From: Candidatus Krumholzibacteriota bacterium | Lineage (GTDB): Bacteria > Krumholzibacteriota > Krumholzibacteriia > LZORAL124-64-63 | NCBI GenBank assembly: GCA_024275485.1 | Contig: JAJRZA010000082.1 | Coordinates: 1 to 34,197 of the forward strand | Length of the DNA: 34,197 bases | Direction: 5' to 3' | In this document: positions 25,548 to 32,377 of the stretch, piece after piece | Layout of the letters: each line of letters opens with the position of its first letter | Position numbering within the stretch: position 1 is the first letter of the stretch | Notes under the pieces: generated by a model | Seen by the model: the letters and a program-made list of their open reading frames with translations, nothing else | Told to the model about the DNA's origin: nothing | The model's database searches: none | Position numbers and translations under genes: made by a program

Positions 25548-25580
25548 TTCCTTCACCCGGGCCGTTGTTCTGGTTTTTTT
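25530..25580 (+). terminator. Intrinsic terminator of the TrmJ-like gene
   Basis: A perfect 13-bp stem, GAACAACGGCCCG (25530-25542) and CGGGCCGTTGTTC (25558-25570), is followed by TGGTTTTTTT. The left arm lies inside the last codons of the gene. This is a textbook rho-independent terminator. Confidence 0.93.
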
Positions 25581-25590
25581 AAACGGCTTT

Positions 25591-25965
25591 TCAGACGCCG
25601 CAACCAACGTTTTTGATCTGTTCGTAAACCTGATCATATTCCCGGCGCAATATTTCGAAGCTGGCTTTTACGGCATCCATTTTCCCGTCGCGGGCCAACA
25701 ATTCCAATTGTTTGCAGACCATGGCCAAACGTGGAGCCCCATAGGTGGAACAGGCCCCTTTCAAGCTATGGACATTGGTTGCCAGGGATTCGCCATCACC
25801 TGATTTGGCAGCCTCTTCAATATCCGAAAACAATGGTGGTACATGTTCGAGAAAAAGATCCCTCAACTCGTTCAGGATTTCCTGGTCCCCACCGAACTCT
25901 TCCAGCAGGCGGGTTTCATCGATAACCGGAACGTCGGGGCCAGGAAGGGCAAGGTCCTTGCTCAC
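25591..25965 (-). CDS. Single-domain Hpt phosphotransfer protein
   Basis: A 124-residue histidine phosphotransfer protein. The phosphoacceptor His lies in VHSLKGACSTYGA, the classical Hpt motif, within a four-helix bundle. Such proteins shuttle phosphate between the receiver of a hybrid kinase and a response regulator. The hybrid kinase at 714-4115 ends in an intact receiver and lacks its own Hpt domain, so it is a possible partner, but the two genes are 21 kb apart and the pairing is inference. The start is GTG with AAAGGA seven bases upstream. The gene is convergent with the TrmJ-like gene. Confidence 0.92.
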   Translation of the reverse strand: MSKDLALPGPDVPVIDETRLLEEFGGDQEILNELRDLFLEHVPPLFSDIEEAAKSGDGESLATNVHSLKGACSTYGAPRLAMVCKQLELLARDGKMDAVKASFEILRREYDQVYEQIKNVGCGV

Positions 25966-25986
25966 ACTGTTGTCCTTTCATAAATG

Positions 25987-26015
25987 TTAAACTTCACACA
26001 TCAGCTTGCTATGAT
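25987..26015 (+). promoter_or_regulatory. Possible promoter of the TorF-like gene
   Basis: TTAAAC (25987-25992) and TATGAT (26010-26015) are separated by 17 bases, and the -10 is preceded by TG-C (extended -10). It would give a leader of about 145 bases that includes a threefold 12-base repeat. Confidence 0.42.
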
Positions 26016-26087
26016 TATTTCGGCCAAATCCACCTCAACTTGAATGAAAACACTTGACCCGACTGCTGAGTTGCCGAGAATCTATTC

Positions 26088-26123
26088 TGAACTGAAGCGT
26101 GAACTGAAGCATGAACTAAAACT
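26088..26123 (+). repeat. Three tandem 12-base repeats upstream of the TorF-like gene
   Basis: Units TGAACTGAAGCG, TGAACTGAAGCA and TGAACTAAAACT follow one another without spacing (26088-26099, 26100-26111, 26112-26123). The first two are identical except for the last base; the third is degenerate. They lie about 40 bases before the start codon, in the predicted leader. They may be a protein-binding array or a chance duplication. Confidence 0.7.
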
Positions 26124-26164
26124 CGAGCCCTTTCGCCATCGGGCCCCGTGCCCTGGAGAAGAAA

Positions 26165-26908
26165 ATGAAAAAAATACTGCTTACCGTGCTGACATTGCTG
26201 GTCCTGACCACTTTCGCCCTGCCCGCCCTGGCCCTTGGACCTCTGGATATTGACGCCGATGTTACCGTCATGTCCCAATACGTTTGGCGGGGATTGGTGA
26301 TCAATCCCGAAGCTGTTCTGCAACCCAGTCTGTCGGCCGGAATTCTGGGTATTGGATTTGGCTTCTGGGGCAACGTTGACCTCACCGATATTTATGAAAA
26401 CAACGGCCAATTCAATGAATTCGACTGGGTGGCCAGCTACGGCCTGCCCTTGCCCTTGGTGGATCTGAATTTCGGTTTGATCTACTACGATTACCCCAAC
26501 ACGGAGACCAATTCCACCGCCGAAGCCTTTGTCACCGGCTCGGTGGGCGTCCTGCTCAGCCCCACGCTGGAAATCTATTACGATTTCAAAAATATTGACG
26601 GCACCTACGTCAACGCCAGCATCAGCTACCCGGTGGCCCTCGGCGAAACAGTGAACCTGGATCTGGGAGCGGCCCTGGGCTTTGGCAGCGGTGCCTATAC
26701 CAAGGGATATTTTGGGACCAATTCACAATCCGGCACCACCGATTTCAACCTGAGCGCCTCGGTGCCTTTCAAGCCCATCCCGTTTTTCACCATCACACCC
26801 AGTGCCACCTACAGCACCTTGATGAGCAACGCCAAGGATTTCACCGCCGAAAATGGCGGCGACACCGACGCCATGTTCTACGGGATTTCCGTGAGTTTTT
26901 CCTTCTAG
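26165..26908 (+). CDS. TorF-like outer-membrane beta-barrel protein
   Basis: An exported protein of 247 residues. A signal peptide (MKKILLTVLTLLVLTTFALPALA) is followed by amphipathic strands and a C-terminal phenylalanine, both typical of outer-membrane barrels. The opening VTVMSQYVWRGLVINPEAVLQPSLS resembles the start of the TorF/Gcw_chp family of putative porin-like proteins, where a tract like SQYVWRG is conserved. It has a good ribosome binding site (GGAGAA). A cargo cannot be named. The gene stands alone between a promoter-like region with tandem repeats and a strong terminator. Confidence 0.8.
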   Translation: MKKILLTVLTLLVLTTFALPALALGPLDIDADVTVMSQYVWRGLVINPEAVLQPSLSAGILGIGFGFWGNVDLTDIYENNGQFNEFDWVASYGLPLPLVDLNFGLIYYDYPNTETNSTAEAFVTGSVGVLLSPTLEIYYDFKNIDGTYVNASISYPVALGETVNLDLGAALGFGSGAYTKGYFGTNSQSGTTDFNLSASVPFKPIPFFTITPSATYSTLMSNAKDFTAENGGDTDAMFYGISVSFSF

Positions 26909-26938
26909 AGTCAACCCGCACTTTTTAGAATTCAATCA

Positions 26939-26968
26939 GGCCCACGGTTATCCAGCCGTGGGCCTTTA
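26939..26968 (+). terminator. Intrinsic terminator of the TorF-like gene
   Basis: A perfect 9-bp stem, GGCCCACGG (26939-26947) and CCGTGGGCC (26956-26964), with an eight-base loop is followed by TTTAT, 31 bases after the stop codon. Confidence 0.88.
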
Positions 26969-27046
26969 TCCGGCAAATTGGGCCAACCCCTTGCGCCTGC
27001 CGGGCGTCTTCCTATGCTCATGTAGAACCCGACGAAAGGTGCAACG

Positions 27047-28018
27047 ATGCGATGGACCCCTTTTCCCATTACAATCCTGGTGAGTCTGATCCTGTTTGCA
27101 GGCTGCAAGTCCGATACCGTAACGCCTGATGAAATAATCGCGGATGTCCTGGACACGACGGCGCCCACGGCAACCATCCTGCCCTTGGCGGAAGAACAAT
27201 TCAGCCTCCAATTTGAAATTGAATTCGCAGCCGAGGACGACGACAGCGGTGTCGCGGGTGTGGAAATCCTGGTGCGCACTCCAGACCTGGTGTGGAGCAG
27301 TCTTGGTATTTTCACTGAAAGTCCGGTCACCTATTTGGCCACCGGACCAGGGCCCCATGCCTTTGTGGGTGTGGCCGTGGATTCCGCAGGCAACATTCAG
27401 GAAACTCCCGATGTTGCCCAGGCGGAAACCCAGGTACCGGAGCCCATCATTCTGACCGATGTAACCGGTGAGGAATTCGACATCACCAACGCCGTGTTGC
27501 GGTATTTTCTGACTGCCTCCGCCTGGGGACACGGAATTGGACGCAATACCATCCGTCCCATCATCGATCCCACCTGGATTCTGCCAGGCGAGCCGGCCTA
27601 CCCCCACCAATACAGCACGGCCGATGTTATCGCCCTCTACAGTGATGATGAGGCCCATGCCTATCGTGTCGGCGACATCGCCAACCGCGAAGTGGTCAAC
27701 GATTATATTGGAGGCGCCCACCTGGCTGTCACCTACTGACCTCTCTGTGATGCTGCTGCCGTGTACAGCAGGAATCTCGACGGTCAAATCCTGACCATTG
27801 CCGCCAGTGGCTGGACCTGGCACGACAAATTTGTTCTCCAGGACCTGGAAACCGGAAGCCTTTGGTGGACCGGCCCCGATGTCAACGGTATCGATTTCAT
27901 GCTCTGCGTTGCCGGACCACTTCAAGACTTAAGGTTGCCCCGAGTGGAATCTTTCCGCGGGCTTTGGTTGAGCTGGTTCGAGTTCTACCCGGAGACCAAG
28001 TTCCTGAAATCCAAATAG
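27047..28018 (+). CDS. DUF3179 lipoprotein, candidate selenoprotein with in-frame UGA at 27737-27739
   Basis: Read through the TGA, the product has 323 residues. A lipoprotein signal ends at Cys20 (ILFAGC). Residues about 36-115 form an Ig-like segment (TAPTATILPL ... AVDSAGN). Residues about 130-323 are a DUF3179 domain. The TGA (residue 231) falls in VTY-U-PLCDAAAVYSR, exactly where the family has VTYCPLC, so it replaces the first cysteine of a CxxC motif. The 92 codons after it stay in frame and keep family features: LDG, DLETGSLWW, and the end SWFEFYPETKFL matching the usual W..W...HP.T.VL. TGA ends other genes here (such as ubiX and the TrmJ-like gene), so it is not generally a sense codon. 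A stem-loop sits just downstream. Selenocysteine insertion is the preferred reading; a nonsense mutation is the main alternative. The function of DUF3179 is unknown; the motif suggests redox or metal chemistry. ATG has AAAGG seven bases upstream. Confidence 0.75.
27749..27776 (+). promoter_or_regulatory. SECIS-like stem-loop downstream of the in-frame UGA
   Basis: A 6-bp stem CTGCTG/CAGCAG (27753-27758/27766-27771) closes a seven-base loop CCGTGTA. Below it, GAT/ATC (27749-27751/27774-27776) can pair across a small internal loop. The loop begins 19 bases after the UGA, within the 16-37-base range described for bacterial SECIS elements, and contains GU. The usual guanine among the first two loop bases is absent (it is third), so the match is partial. 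Confidence 0.5.
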
Positions 28019-28054
28019 GTATTTGCCCTTCACTCCGGCGGAACCTTAGGGCAT

Positions 28055-28093
28055 GATGGGTGTAGCAGTCTGATCCCCCAGACCACACCCATC
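28055..28093 (+). terminator. Two-part hairpin between the DUF3179 and propeller genes
   Basis: GATGGGTGT (28055-28063) pairs with ACACCCATC (28085-28093), and inside it GTCTG (28068-28072) pairs with CAGAC (28079-28083). It starts 36 bases after the DUF3179 stop and ends about 20 bases before the propeller start. No T-run follows, so it may be a weak terminator or a 3'-end-protecting structure. Confidence 0.5.
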
Positions 28094-28113
28094 AACCGTC
28101 GGAGTATCCCTTG

Positions 28114-29352
28114 ATGACCTTCTGCCGGAAATTCCTTCTTGTGGCTCTGACATCATCACTCGCCACAACTGTCCTGGCCCAACCCAAGGAAATCATCCTT
28201 CCCGCCAAAAGCCCTGCTCAGCGCACGGTTCAGCTTGCAGAACAATGGAGAATTGGCGGCGAAGATGATGAAGACGTTCTGCTTGGAGTCATCGCCAATG
28301 GGGTGCTGGACGATGCCGGCAACATCTACCTTCTGGATTCACAGCTTTCCCAGGTCCTGATCATCAACGCCGACGGGCAGCAGACCGGCACTCTCAGTCG
28401 TGAAGGAGAAGGCCCGGGCGAGCTCACCCGTCCCACGGGGATTTTCCTGAACAATCAAAATCAAATCGGCGTAGCCCAGGGATTTCCCGGAAAAATCGTG
28501 CTTTTGAATATGGACGATACTCCCGGCGGCACCATCCTCCCGGAATCGGATCCGGAAACCGGAGGCTTTGCCTACATCGGTGAAGCAATCAAACGTGGAG
28601 AAAACCTGGTGGTGAATCACGGTTATGGTGCCTTTGACATGACCTCCGGAAAAATTACCTCAACCACCCTGCTGACGGGATTGGACAGCCAAGGTATGGA
28701 ACTAGGTCGTTTTGCCGAGCACGTCCAGAAACGCGAACTGGCCAAACAGGTCTTCGACGAAAAGGCCAACTCCTCGGAACTGGACACCTGGGCCCTGGGC
28801 GATGAGTACGTCTATACTGTTCCACACCGGGATCAGTATCTCATCAATGTGAAGAACATGAACGGTACCGTCGTACAGGTGATCAGCCGTTCCTTTGAGC
28901 CGCGCAAGCGTTCGGATGAGGACAAGGAAGAGATGACTTCCTCTTTCAATGTGGTTGTCAACGGACGAAGAATGGAGTTCGAATCACACATCCTGGATTT
29001 CGACCCCGCCTTGACCAACATGTATGTGGCCCATGACGGTCGATTGTTCGTGGAAAACTGCTATCAAAAAACCACCCTGTTGCCCGCTGGAGTTGCGGGA
29101 CGTTTTGATATTGTTTCCGCCGAGGGGGAATTGGTTGAGGAACTCACCCTGGAGCTCCCGGGGTTCAATCCGGAACAGGATCGTCTGGCCTTTCTGGATG
29201 GGATACATTACCTCTGGATTCGAAACTACAGGTCAGCGTCCGAGGCCATGAGTTCGGGCATGCCGGGGAATGATGCCTCGGCGGATGAGGACCAGGAGGA
29301 TCTGGAAGACCCGGAGCCCCTGGAAGTGGTTTTTTGCCGGGTCCCCGGGTAA
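28114..29352 (+). CDS. Secreted six-bladed beta-propeller protein
   Basis: An exported protein of 412 residues with a signal peptide ending at about VLAQ. The mature part has the six-bladed propeller (6-bladed family, NHL-like) pattern: VIANGVLDDAGNIYLLDSQLSQVLIINADGQQTG is a classic blade with D-x-x-G-N-I-Y followed by a hydrophobic strand, and the motif GEGPGELTRPTGI is common in this family. A later blade contains MYVAHDGRLFVENC. The tail (about 375-412) is acidic and probably disordered. Such proteins bind ligands or act as scaffolds; no enzyme function can be assigned. ATG at 28114 is used rather than TTG at 28111, with GGAG nine bases upstream. It is followed four bases later by an unknown gene. 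Confidence 0.82.
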   Translation: MTFCRKFLLVALTSSLATTVLAQPKEIILPAKSPAQRTVQLAEQWRIGGEDDEDVLLGVIANGVLDDAGNIYLLDSQLSQVLIINADGQQTGTLSREGEGPGELTRPTGIFLNNQNQIGVAQGFPGKIVLLNMDDTPGGTILPESDPETGGFAYIGEAIKRGENLVVNHGYGAFDMTSGKITSTTLLTGLDSQGMELGRFAEHVQKRELAKQVFDEKANSSELDTWALGDEYVYTVPHRDQYLINVKNMNGTVVQVISRSFEPRKRSDEDKEEMTSSFNVVVNGRRMEFESHILDFDPALTNMYVAHDGRLFVENCYQKTTLLPAGVAGRFDIVSAEGELVEELTLELPGFNPEQDRLAFLDGIHYLWIRNYRSASEAMSSGMPGNDASADEDQEDLEDPEPLEVVFCRVPG

Positions 29353-29356
29353 TGGC

Positions 29357-30097
29357 ATGAAATCCACCCCCACAGGAATCAATGGCATTCTAAAAGACAC
29401 TACCAATTTCCTTCTGCACCGCCCTCCCATTCCAACCCTGATCAAGTTCAACACCCCGGCCGAGCAGGATGACTATCGCCAGCGCATCCTCCAACGACTG
29501 CAAATCGATGTCTCCCTTTATTCCGTCTTGAATGTTCACCAGATAGGAATCCAGGCTCCCATCCGTCACGTTTTCGACGAAATCCTGCGCTGGGATGGTG
29601 ATTCCACCTGTTGGCCCAATCGAATAGCCGAGGTGCTACGACAGGACGGCGGGATCAATCACATCAGCATTTATCCCTTTGGCCTGCGAAAATACCCTTT
29701 CGGACAAAAGCGCCGCTTTTTGGGCCTGCGGTACATTCCCCTGTTCAATTTGACCCTCGCGCGTCTTCAGCAGCAAACCGAAACCACCGAAACCGACAAT
29801 GCCCGCTTTGTTCTATTTCGGTGTTCCGGAGGATATCCCATCGGCCATTTTTGTATGTTCACGCGCTCCTCCATAGAAATCCTCGGCGAGACGGAAATGA
29901 CTCAACTGTTCCTCATGGTGGGTTTTGATTTTTACGGTAAGAAGCCATCCAGGGGAAGCAGTCTCATCAGCCCGATATGGGAAGCGGTCCACAACCGGGT
30001 CACCGCCAACATCATGAACCGGTTCAAACAGCTTTGCGAATGGCAGTTTCATCAGGTGGAGGAAGGAATTTCAACCAATCGAAAACCCAAGGATTGA
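29357..30097 (+). CDS. Protein of unknown function coupled to the propeller gene
   Basis: A protein of 246 residues that I do not recognise. There is no signal peptide or membrane segment, so it is probably cytoplasmic. The sequence has mixed alpha/beta character, with an aromatic-rich central part (about 90-130, ISIYPFGLRKYPFGQKRRFLGLRYIPLF) and a C-terminal helix (NRVTANIMNRFKQLCEWQFHQVEE). The start codon follows the propeller stop by four bases, which indicates one transcript and probably translational coupling. Codon use looks like its neighbours. It ends nine bases before the convergent ubiA stop. Confidence 0.72.
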   Translation: MKSTPTGINGILKDTTNFLLHRPPIPTLIKFNTPAEQDDYRQRILQRLQIDVSLYSVLNVHQIGIQAPIRHVFDEILRWDGDSTCWPNRIAEVLRQDGGINHISIYPFGLRKYPFGQKRRFLGLRYIPLFNLTLARLQQQTETTETDNARFVLFRCSGGYPIGHFCMFTRSSIEILGETEMTQLFLMVGFDFYGKKPSRGSSLISPIWEAVHNRVTANIMNRFKQLCEWQFHQVEEGISTNRKPKD

Positions 30098-30105
30098 CGT
30101 TTTCG

Positions 30106-30960
30106 TCAAAGCAAATACAAATCCAACAAAACCACTGCCAGCAGCATCATCCCGATCCAGGAATTGATCTCGAAAAAAGCCTTGTCGATACGTTGCAGAT
30201 CGCCCCCTCGCACCAGGGATTGTTCCCAACCCAAAAGGGCCATCATCCCCACCACACCCACCAAGGACAATACGCCCAGGCTATCCGCACGCCGGAAGGC
30301 ACCGGCCATGAACGCCACACTCAACACATGAAAAACACGGGACAGCATCAGGGCCCGCTGCACACCCAGCCGCGAAGCCAAACTCTGCAAACCGACCTTG
30401 CGGTCGTAATCGGCATCTTGACAGCCGTAAATAGTGTCAAAACCGGCCACCCAGAACATCACCGCTGCGGCCAGCCACAGCGGGAAAGCGGAAAATTCAC
30501 CGGTGACGGCCAGCCAGGCGCCCACCGGAGCAATCCCCAAACCCAGACCCAACACCAGGTGGGCCAAGGGCGTCACCCGTTTCATATAGGAGTAGGCCAG
30601 GACAACCAGCAAGGCCACGGGACTGAGTTTGAAACACAAGGGGTTCAGCATGAAAGCGGCCAGCACCAAAACCATGGCTGACAGGACCACGAACAGCGCG
30701 GCGCCTTTTCGTGAAATCAAACCTGCCGGGATATGGCGGTCGGCCGTGCGAGGATTGTCCGCGTCTATGCCCGCATCCACAAGACGATTGAAGGCCATGG
30801 CCGCGCTGCGGGCGCCCACCATGGCCACCATCACCCACAGCAGGGTGCTCGGGGCGGGCCGACCGTCGGCTGCCACCAGCAAGGAGATCAGTGCAAAAGG
30901 AAGGGCAAAAATCGTGTGCTTGAATTTGATGAGCGAGAGGTAGCGAGTGATGGTGGACAT
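30106..30960 (-). CDS. UbiA-family prenyltransferase for quinone synthesis
   Basis: A membrane prenyltransferase of 284 residues with about eight or nine helices, of the 4-hydroxybenzoate polyprenyltransferase group. The first aspartate-rich motif NRLVDAGID has N58, D62 and D66; the second is YGCQDADYDRKVG. It would attach the polyprenyl tail to an aromatic acid. The ATG at 30960 overlaps the ubiX stop by one base; a longer frame inside ubiX was rejected. With ubiD, ubiX and ubiE it forms a compact quinone operon. In futalosine-pathway bacteria the equivalent enzyme is called MqnP; which precursor is used here cannot be settled from this window. Confidence 0.9.
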   Translation of the reverse strand: MSTITRYLSLIKFKHTIFALPFALISLLVAADGRPAPSTLLWVMVAMVGARSAAMAFNRLVDAGIDADNPRTADRHIPAGLISRKGAALFVVLSAMVLVLAAFMLNPLCFKLSPVALLVVLAYSYMKRVTPLAHLVLGLGLGIAPVGAWLAVTGEFSAFPLWLAAAVMFWVAGFDTIYGCQDADYDRKVGLQSLASRLGVQRALMLSRVFHVLSVAFMAGAFRRADSLGVLSLVGVVGMMALLGWEQSLVRGGDLQRIDKAFFEINSWIGMMLLAVVLLDLYLL

Positions 30961-31616
30961 CAAACCAGCCCTGCCTCGGATTGGTCGTCGGAGCCCCAAC
31001 GAGGAACCAGATTCACCGCCACACCCAGGTGATCGCAAATGCGTTGCACCATGAAATCCACCAAATCACCGGGACTGGTCGGGCGGTGATAAAAGCCTGG
31101 AGCCGCCGGCATGATCAGAGCACCCAGTCCACTCAGCCGGGCCAGGTTTTCCAGGTGATGGGTGGCCAAAGGCGTTTCCCGGGGGACGAGAATCAACTGG
31201 CGCCGCTCCTTCAAACAGACATCCGCCGCCCGCAGCAAAAGCGTTTCGCTGGTGCCGGCCACCATGCGTCCCACGGTGCCCATGCTGCAGGGAACGACGA
31301 CCAAGGGCCCACCCTGGGCGGAACCGCTGGCCATGGGCGCGGAAAAATCATTCTGCCCATACACGTCCAGAACACCGGGACCCATGGTGCGCAATCTTTC
31401 GATCAGGCCATCCACCGGGTGCCCCAATTCAACTGGAGCTGTCTTGCCCACCGCGCTGCTGACCACCAGATCCACGTCGCGGCCCGATTGCAGGAGCACA
31501 TCCACCAGGCGAACGCCGTACACCAGACCACTGGCCCCGGTCCAGGCCACACCGATGGTTGGTTTTTGAGAGGTCGGATTGACAGTAGATTGTTCGTTGA
31601 TTTGTTGCTCACTCAT
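30960..31616 (-). CDS. ubiX: Flavin prenyltransferase UbiX
   Basis: UbiX joins a prenyl group to FMN to make the cofactor prenyl-FMN used by UbiD. The 218-residue protein begins with a 17-residue disordered tail, then GVAWTGASGLVYG (the flavin-binding GASG motif), VVVPCSMGTVGRMVAG (the PCSMxT loop), and LVPRETPLATHHLENLARLS, all characteristic. It starts one base before the ubiE stop ends and overlaps ubiA by one base. It is the obvious partner of the UbiD-type decarboxylase in the same operon. Confidence 0.95.
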   Translation of the reverse strand: MSEQQINEQSTVNPTSQKPTIGVAWTGASGLVYGVRLVDVLLQSGRDVDLVVSSAVGKTAPVELGHPVDGLIERLRTMGPGVLDVYGQNDFSAPMASGSAQGGPLVVVPCSMGTVGRMVAGTSETLLLRAADVCLKERRQLILVPRETPLATHHLENLARLSGLGALIMPAAPGFYHRPTSPGDLVDFMVQRICDHLGVAVNLVPRWGSDDQSEAGLV

Positions 31617-32377
31617 CAGGACAACCTCCCGCCCACCAGGTGAGCGATGCCGAACGTCTGGCGTTCAATAAAAGTATCCTTGAAATCGTACTCGCCGAGC
31701 AGTTCGGCAAATTCTACTGGTGTGAGAAATTCGCCCATACTGCTGGGAAGGTAGCTGTAGGCCTTTCCATCGCGTCCCACCAGTTTGCCCAGAAAAGGAA
31801 TGACCGTGTTGAGACCAAAACGGATGGGGCCGGGTACTCCGTGGGCCTGTCCTTCGGCGTTGGGGTCGTCCCGAAAAAATTCCAACACCAGGAACTGGCC
31901 GCCGGAACGCAACACACGTTTGATTTCTTGCAGGCCACGCCTCACATCGGCAAAATTTCGTACGCCAAAACCCACCGTAACCGCATCGACACTGTGATCT
32001 CGGAAGGGAAGGTTCATGGCATCGGCCGCGGAGAGGACCAAACGGTCGGCGTCTTTCTTGCCCTGGGCCCCTGACAGCATCTCCGGACAAAAATCCGCAG
32101 CGATCCAGGTTTTACCCTTGCCGCCGCGCACGCAGGCCAGGGCCAAATCACCCGTCCCGGCACACAGATCGAGGATCTCCCAGGAATCGTTGTCCAGATG
32201 GGCCACCACGTGGTCGCGCCAGCGTTTGTCCTGGTTCAAACTCAGAAAGTGGTTCATGAAATCGTAACTGTTGCTGATGCGGGCGAACATGGAGCGGACC
32301 TCGCGGCCGTGGGCCTGACCGTCTCGCACGGACCAACTGCCACTTTCACGACCATGAATATCCTTGAACCCGCTCAT
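31616..32377 (-). CDS. UbiE/MenG-type quinone C-methyltransferase
   Basis: A SAM-dependent methyltransferase of 253 residues that performs the ring C-methylation of demethylmenaquinone (MenG) or the equivalent ubiquinone step (UbiE). Visible motifs are MFARISNSYDFMNHFLSL near the start, LDLCAGTGDLAL (SAM-binding motif I), AADAMNLPFRD and VTVGFGVRNFADV, with the family signature FGVRNF. It overlaps ubiD upstream (ATGA) and ubiX downstream by one base. I prefer the menaquinone role because no ubiquinone hydroxylase gene is present here, but that is inference. Confidence 0.92.
   Translation of the reverse strand: MSGFKDIHGRESGSWSVRDGQAHGREVRSMFARISNSYDFMNHFLSLNQDKRWRDHVVAHLDNDSWEILDLCAGTGDLALACVRGGKGKTWIAADFCPEMLSGAQGKKDADRLVLSAADAMNLPFRDHSVDAVTVGFGVRNFADVRRGLQEIKRVLRSGGQFLVLEFFRDDPNAEGQAHGVPGPIRFGLNTVIPFLGKLVGRDGKAYSYLPSSMGEFLTPVEFAELLGEYDFKDTFIERQTFGIAHLVGGRLS

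Noticed and set aside
26044-26253. Short frame encoding ELK repeats upstream of the TorF-like gene
   Set aside because: It overlaps the signal peptide of the barrel gene in another frame and its only feature is the tandem DNA repeat; kept as a repeat, not a gene.
27047-27739. Genome-wide reading of UGA as a sense codon as the explanation for the DUF3179 interruption
   Set aside because: Other genes in the window end at TGA at sensible positions (for example ubiX, ubiE and the TrmJ-like gene), so UGA is a normal stop here.
27761-28018. A separate 85-residue gene starting at GTG 27761
   Set aside because: It is in the same frame as the upstream lipoprotein, has no ribosome binding site and begins in the middle of the DUF3179 motif. 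It is better read as the continuation past the TGA.
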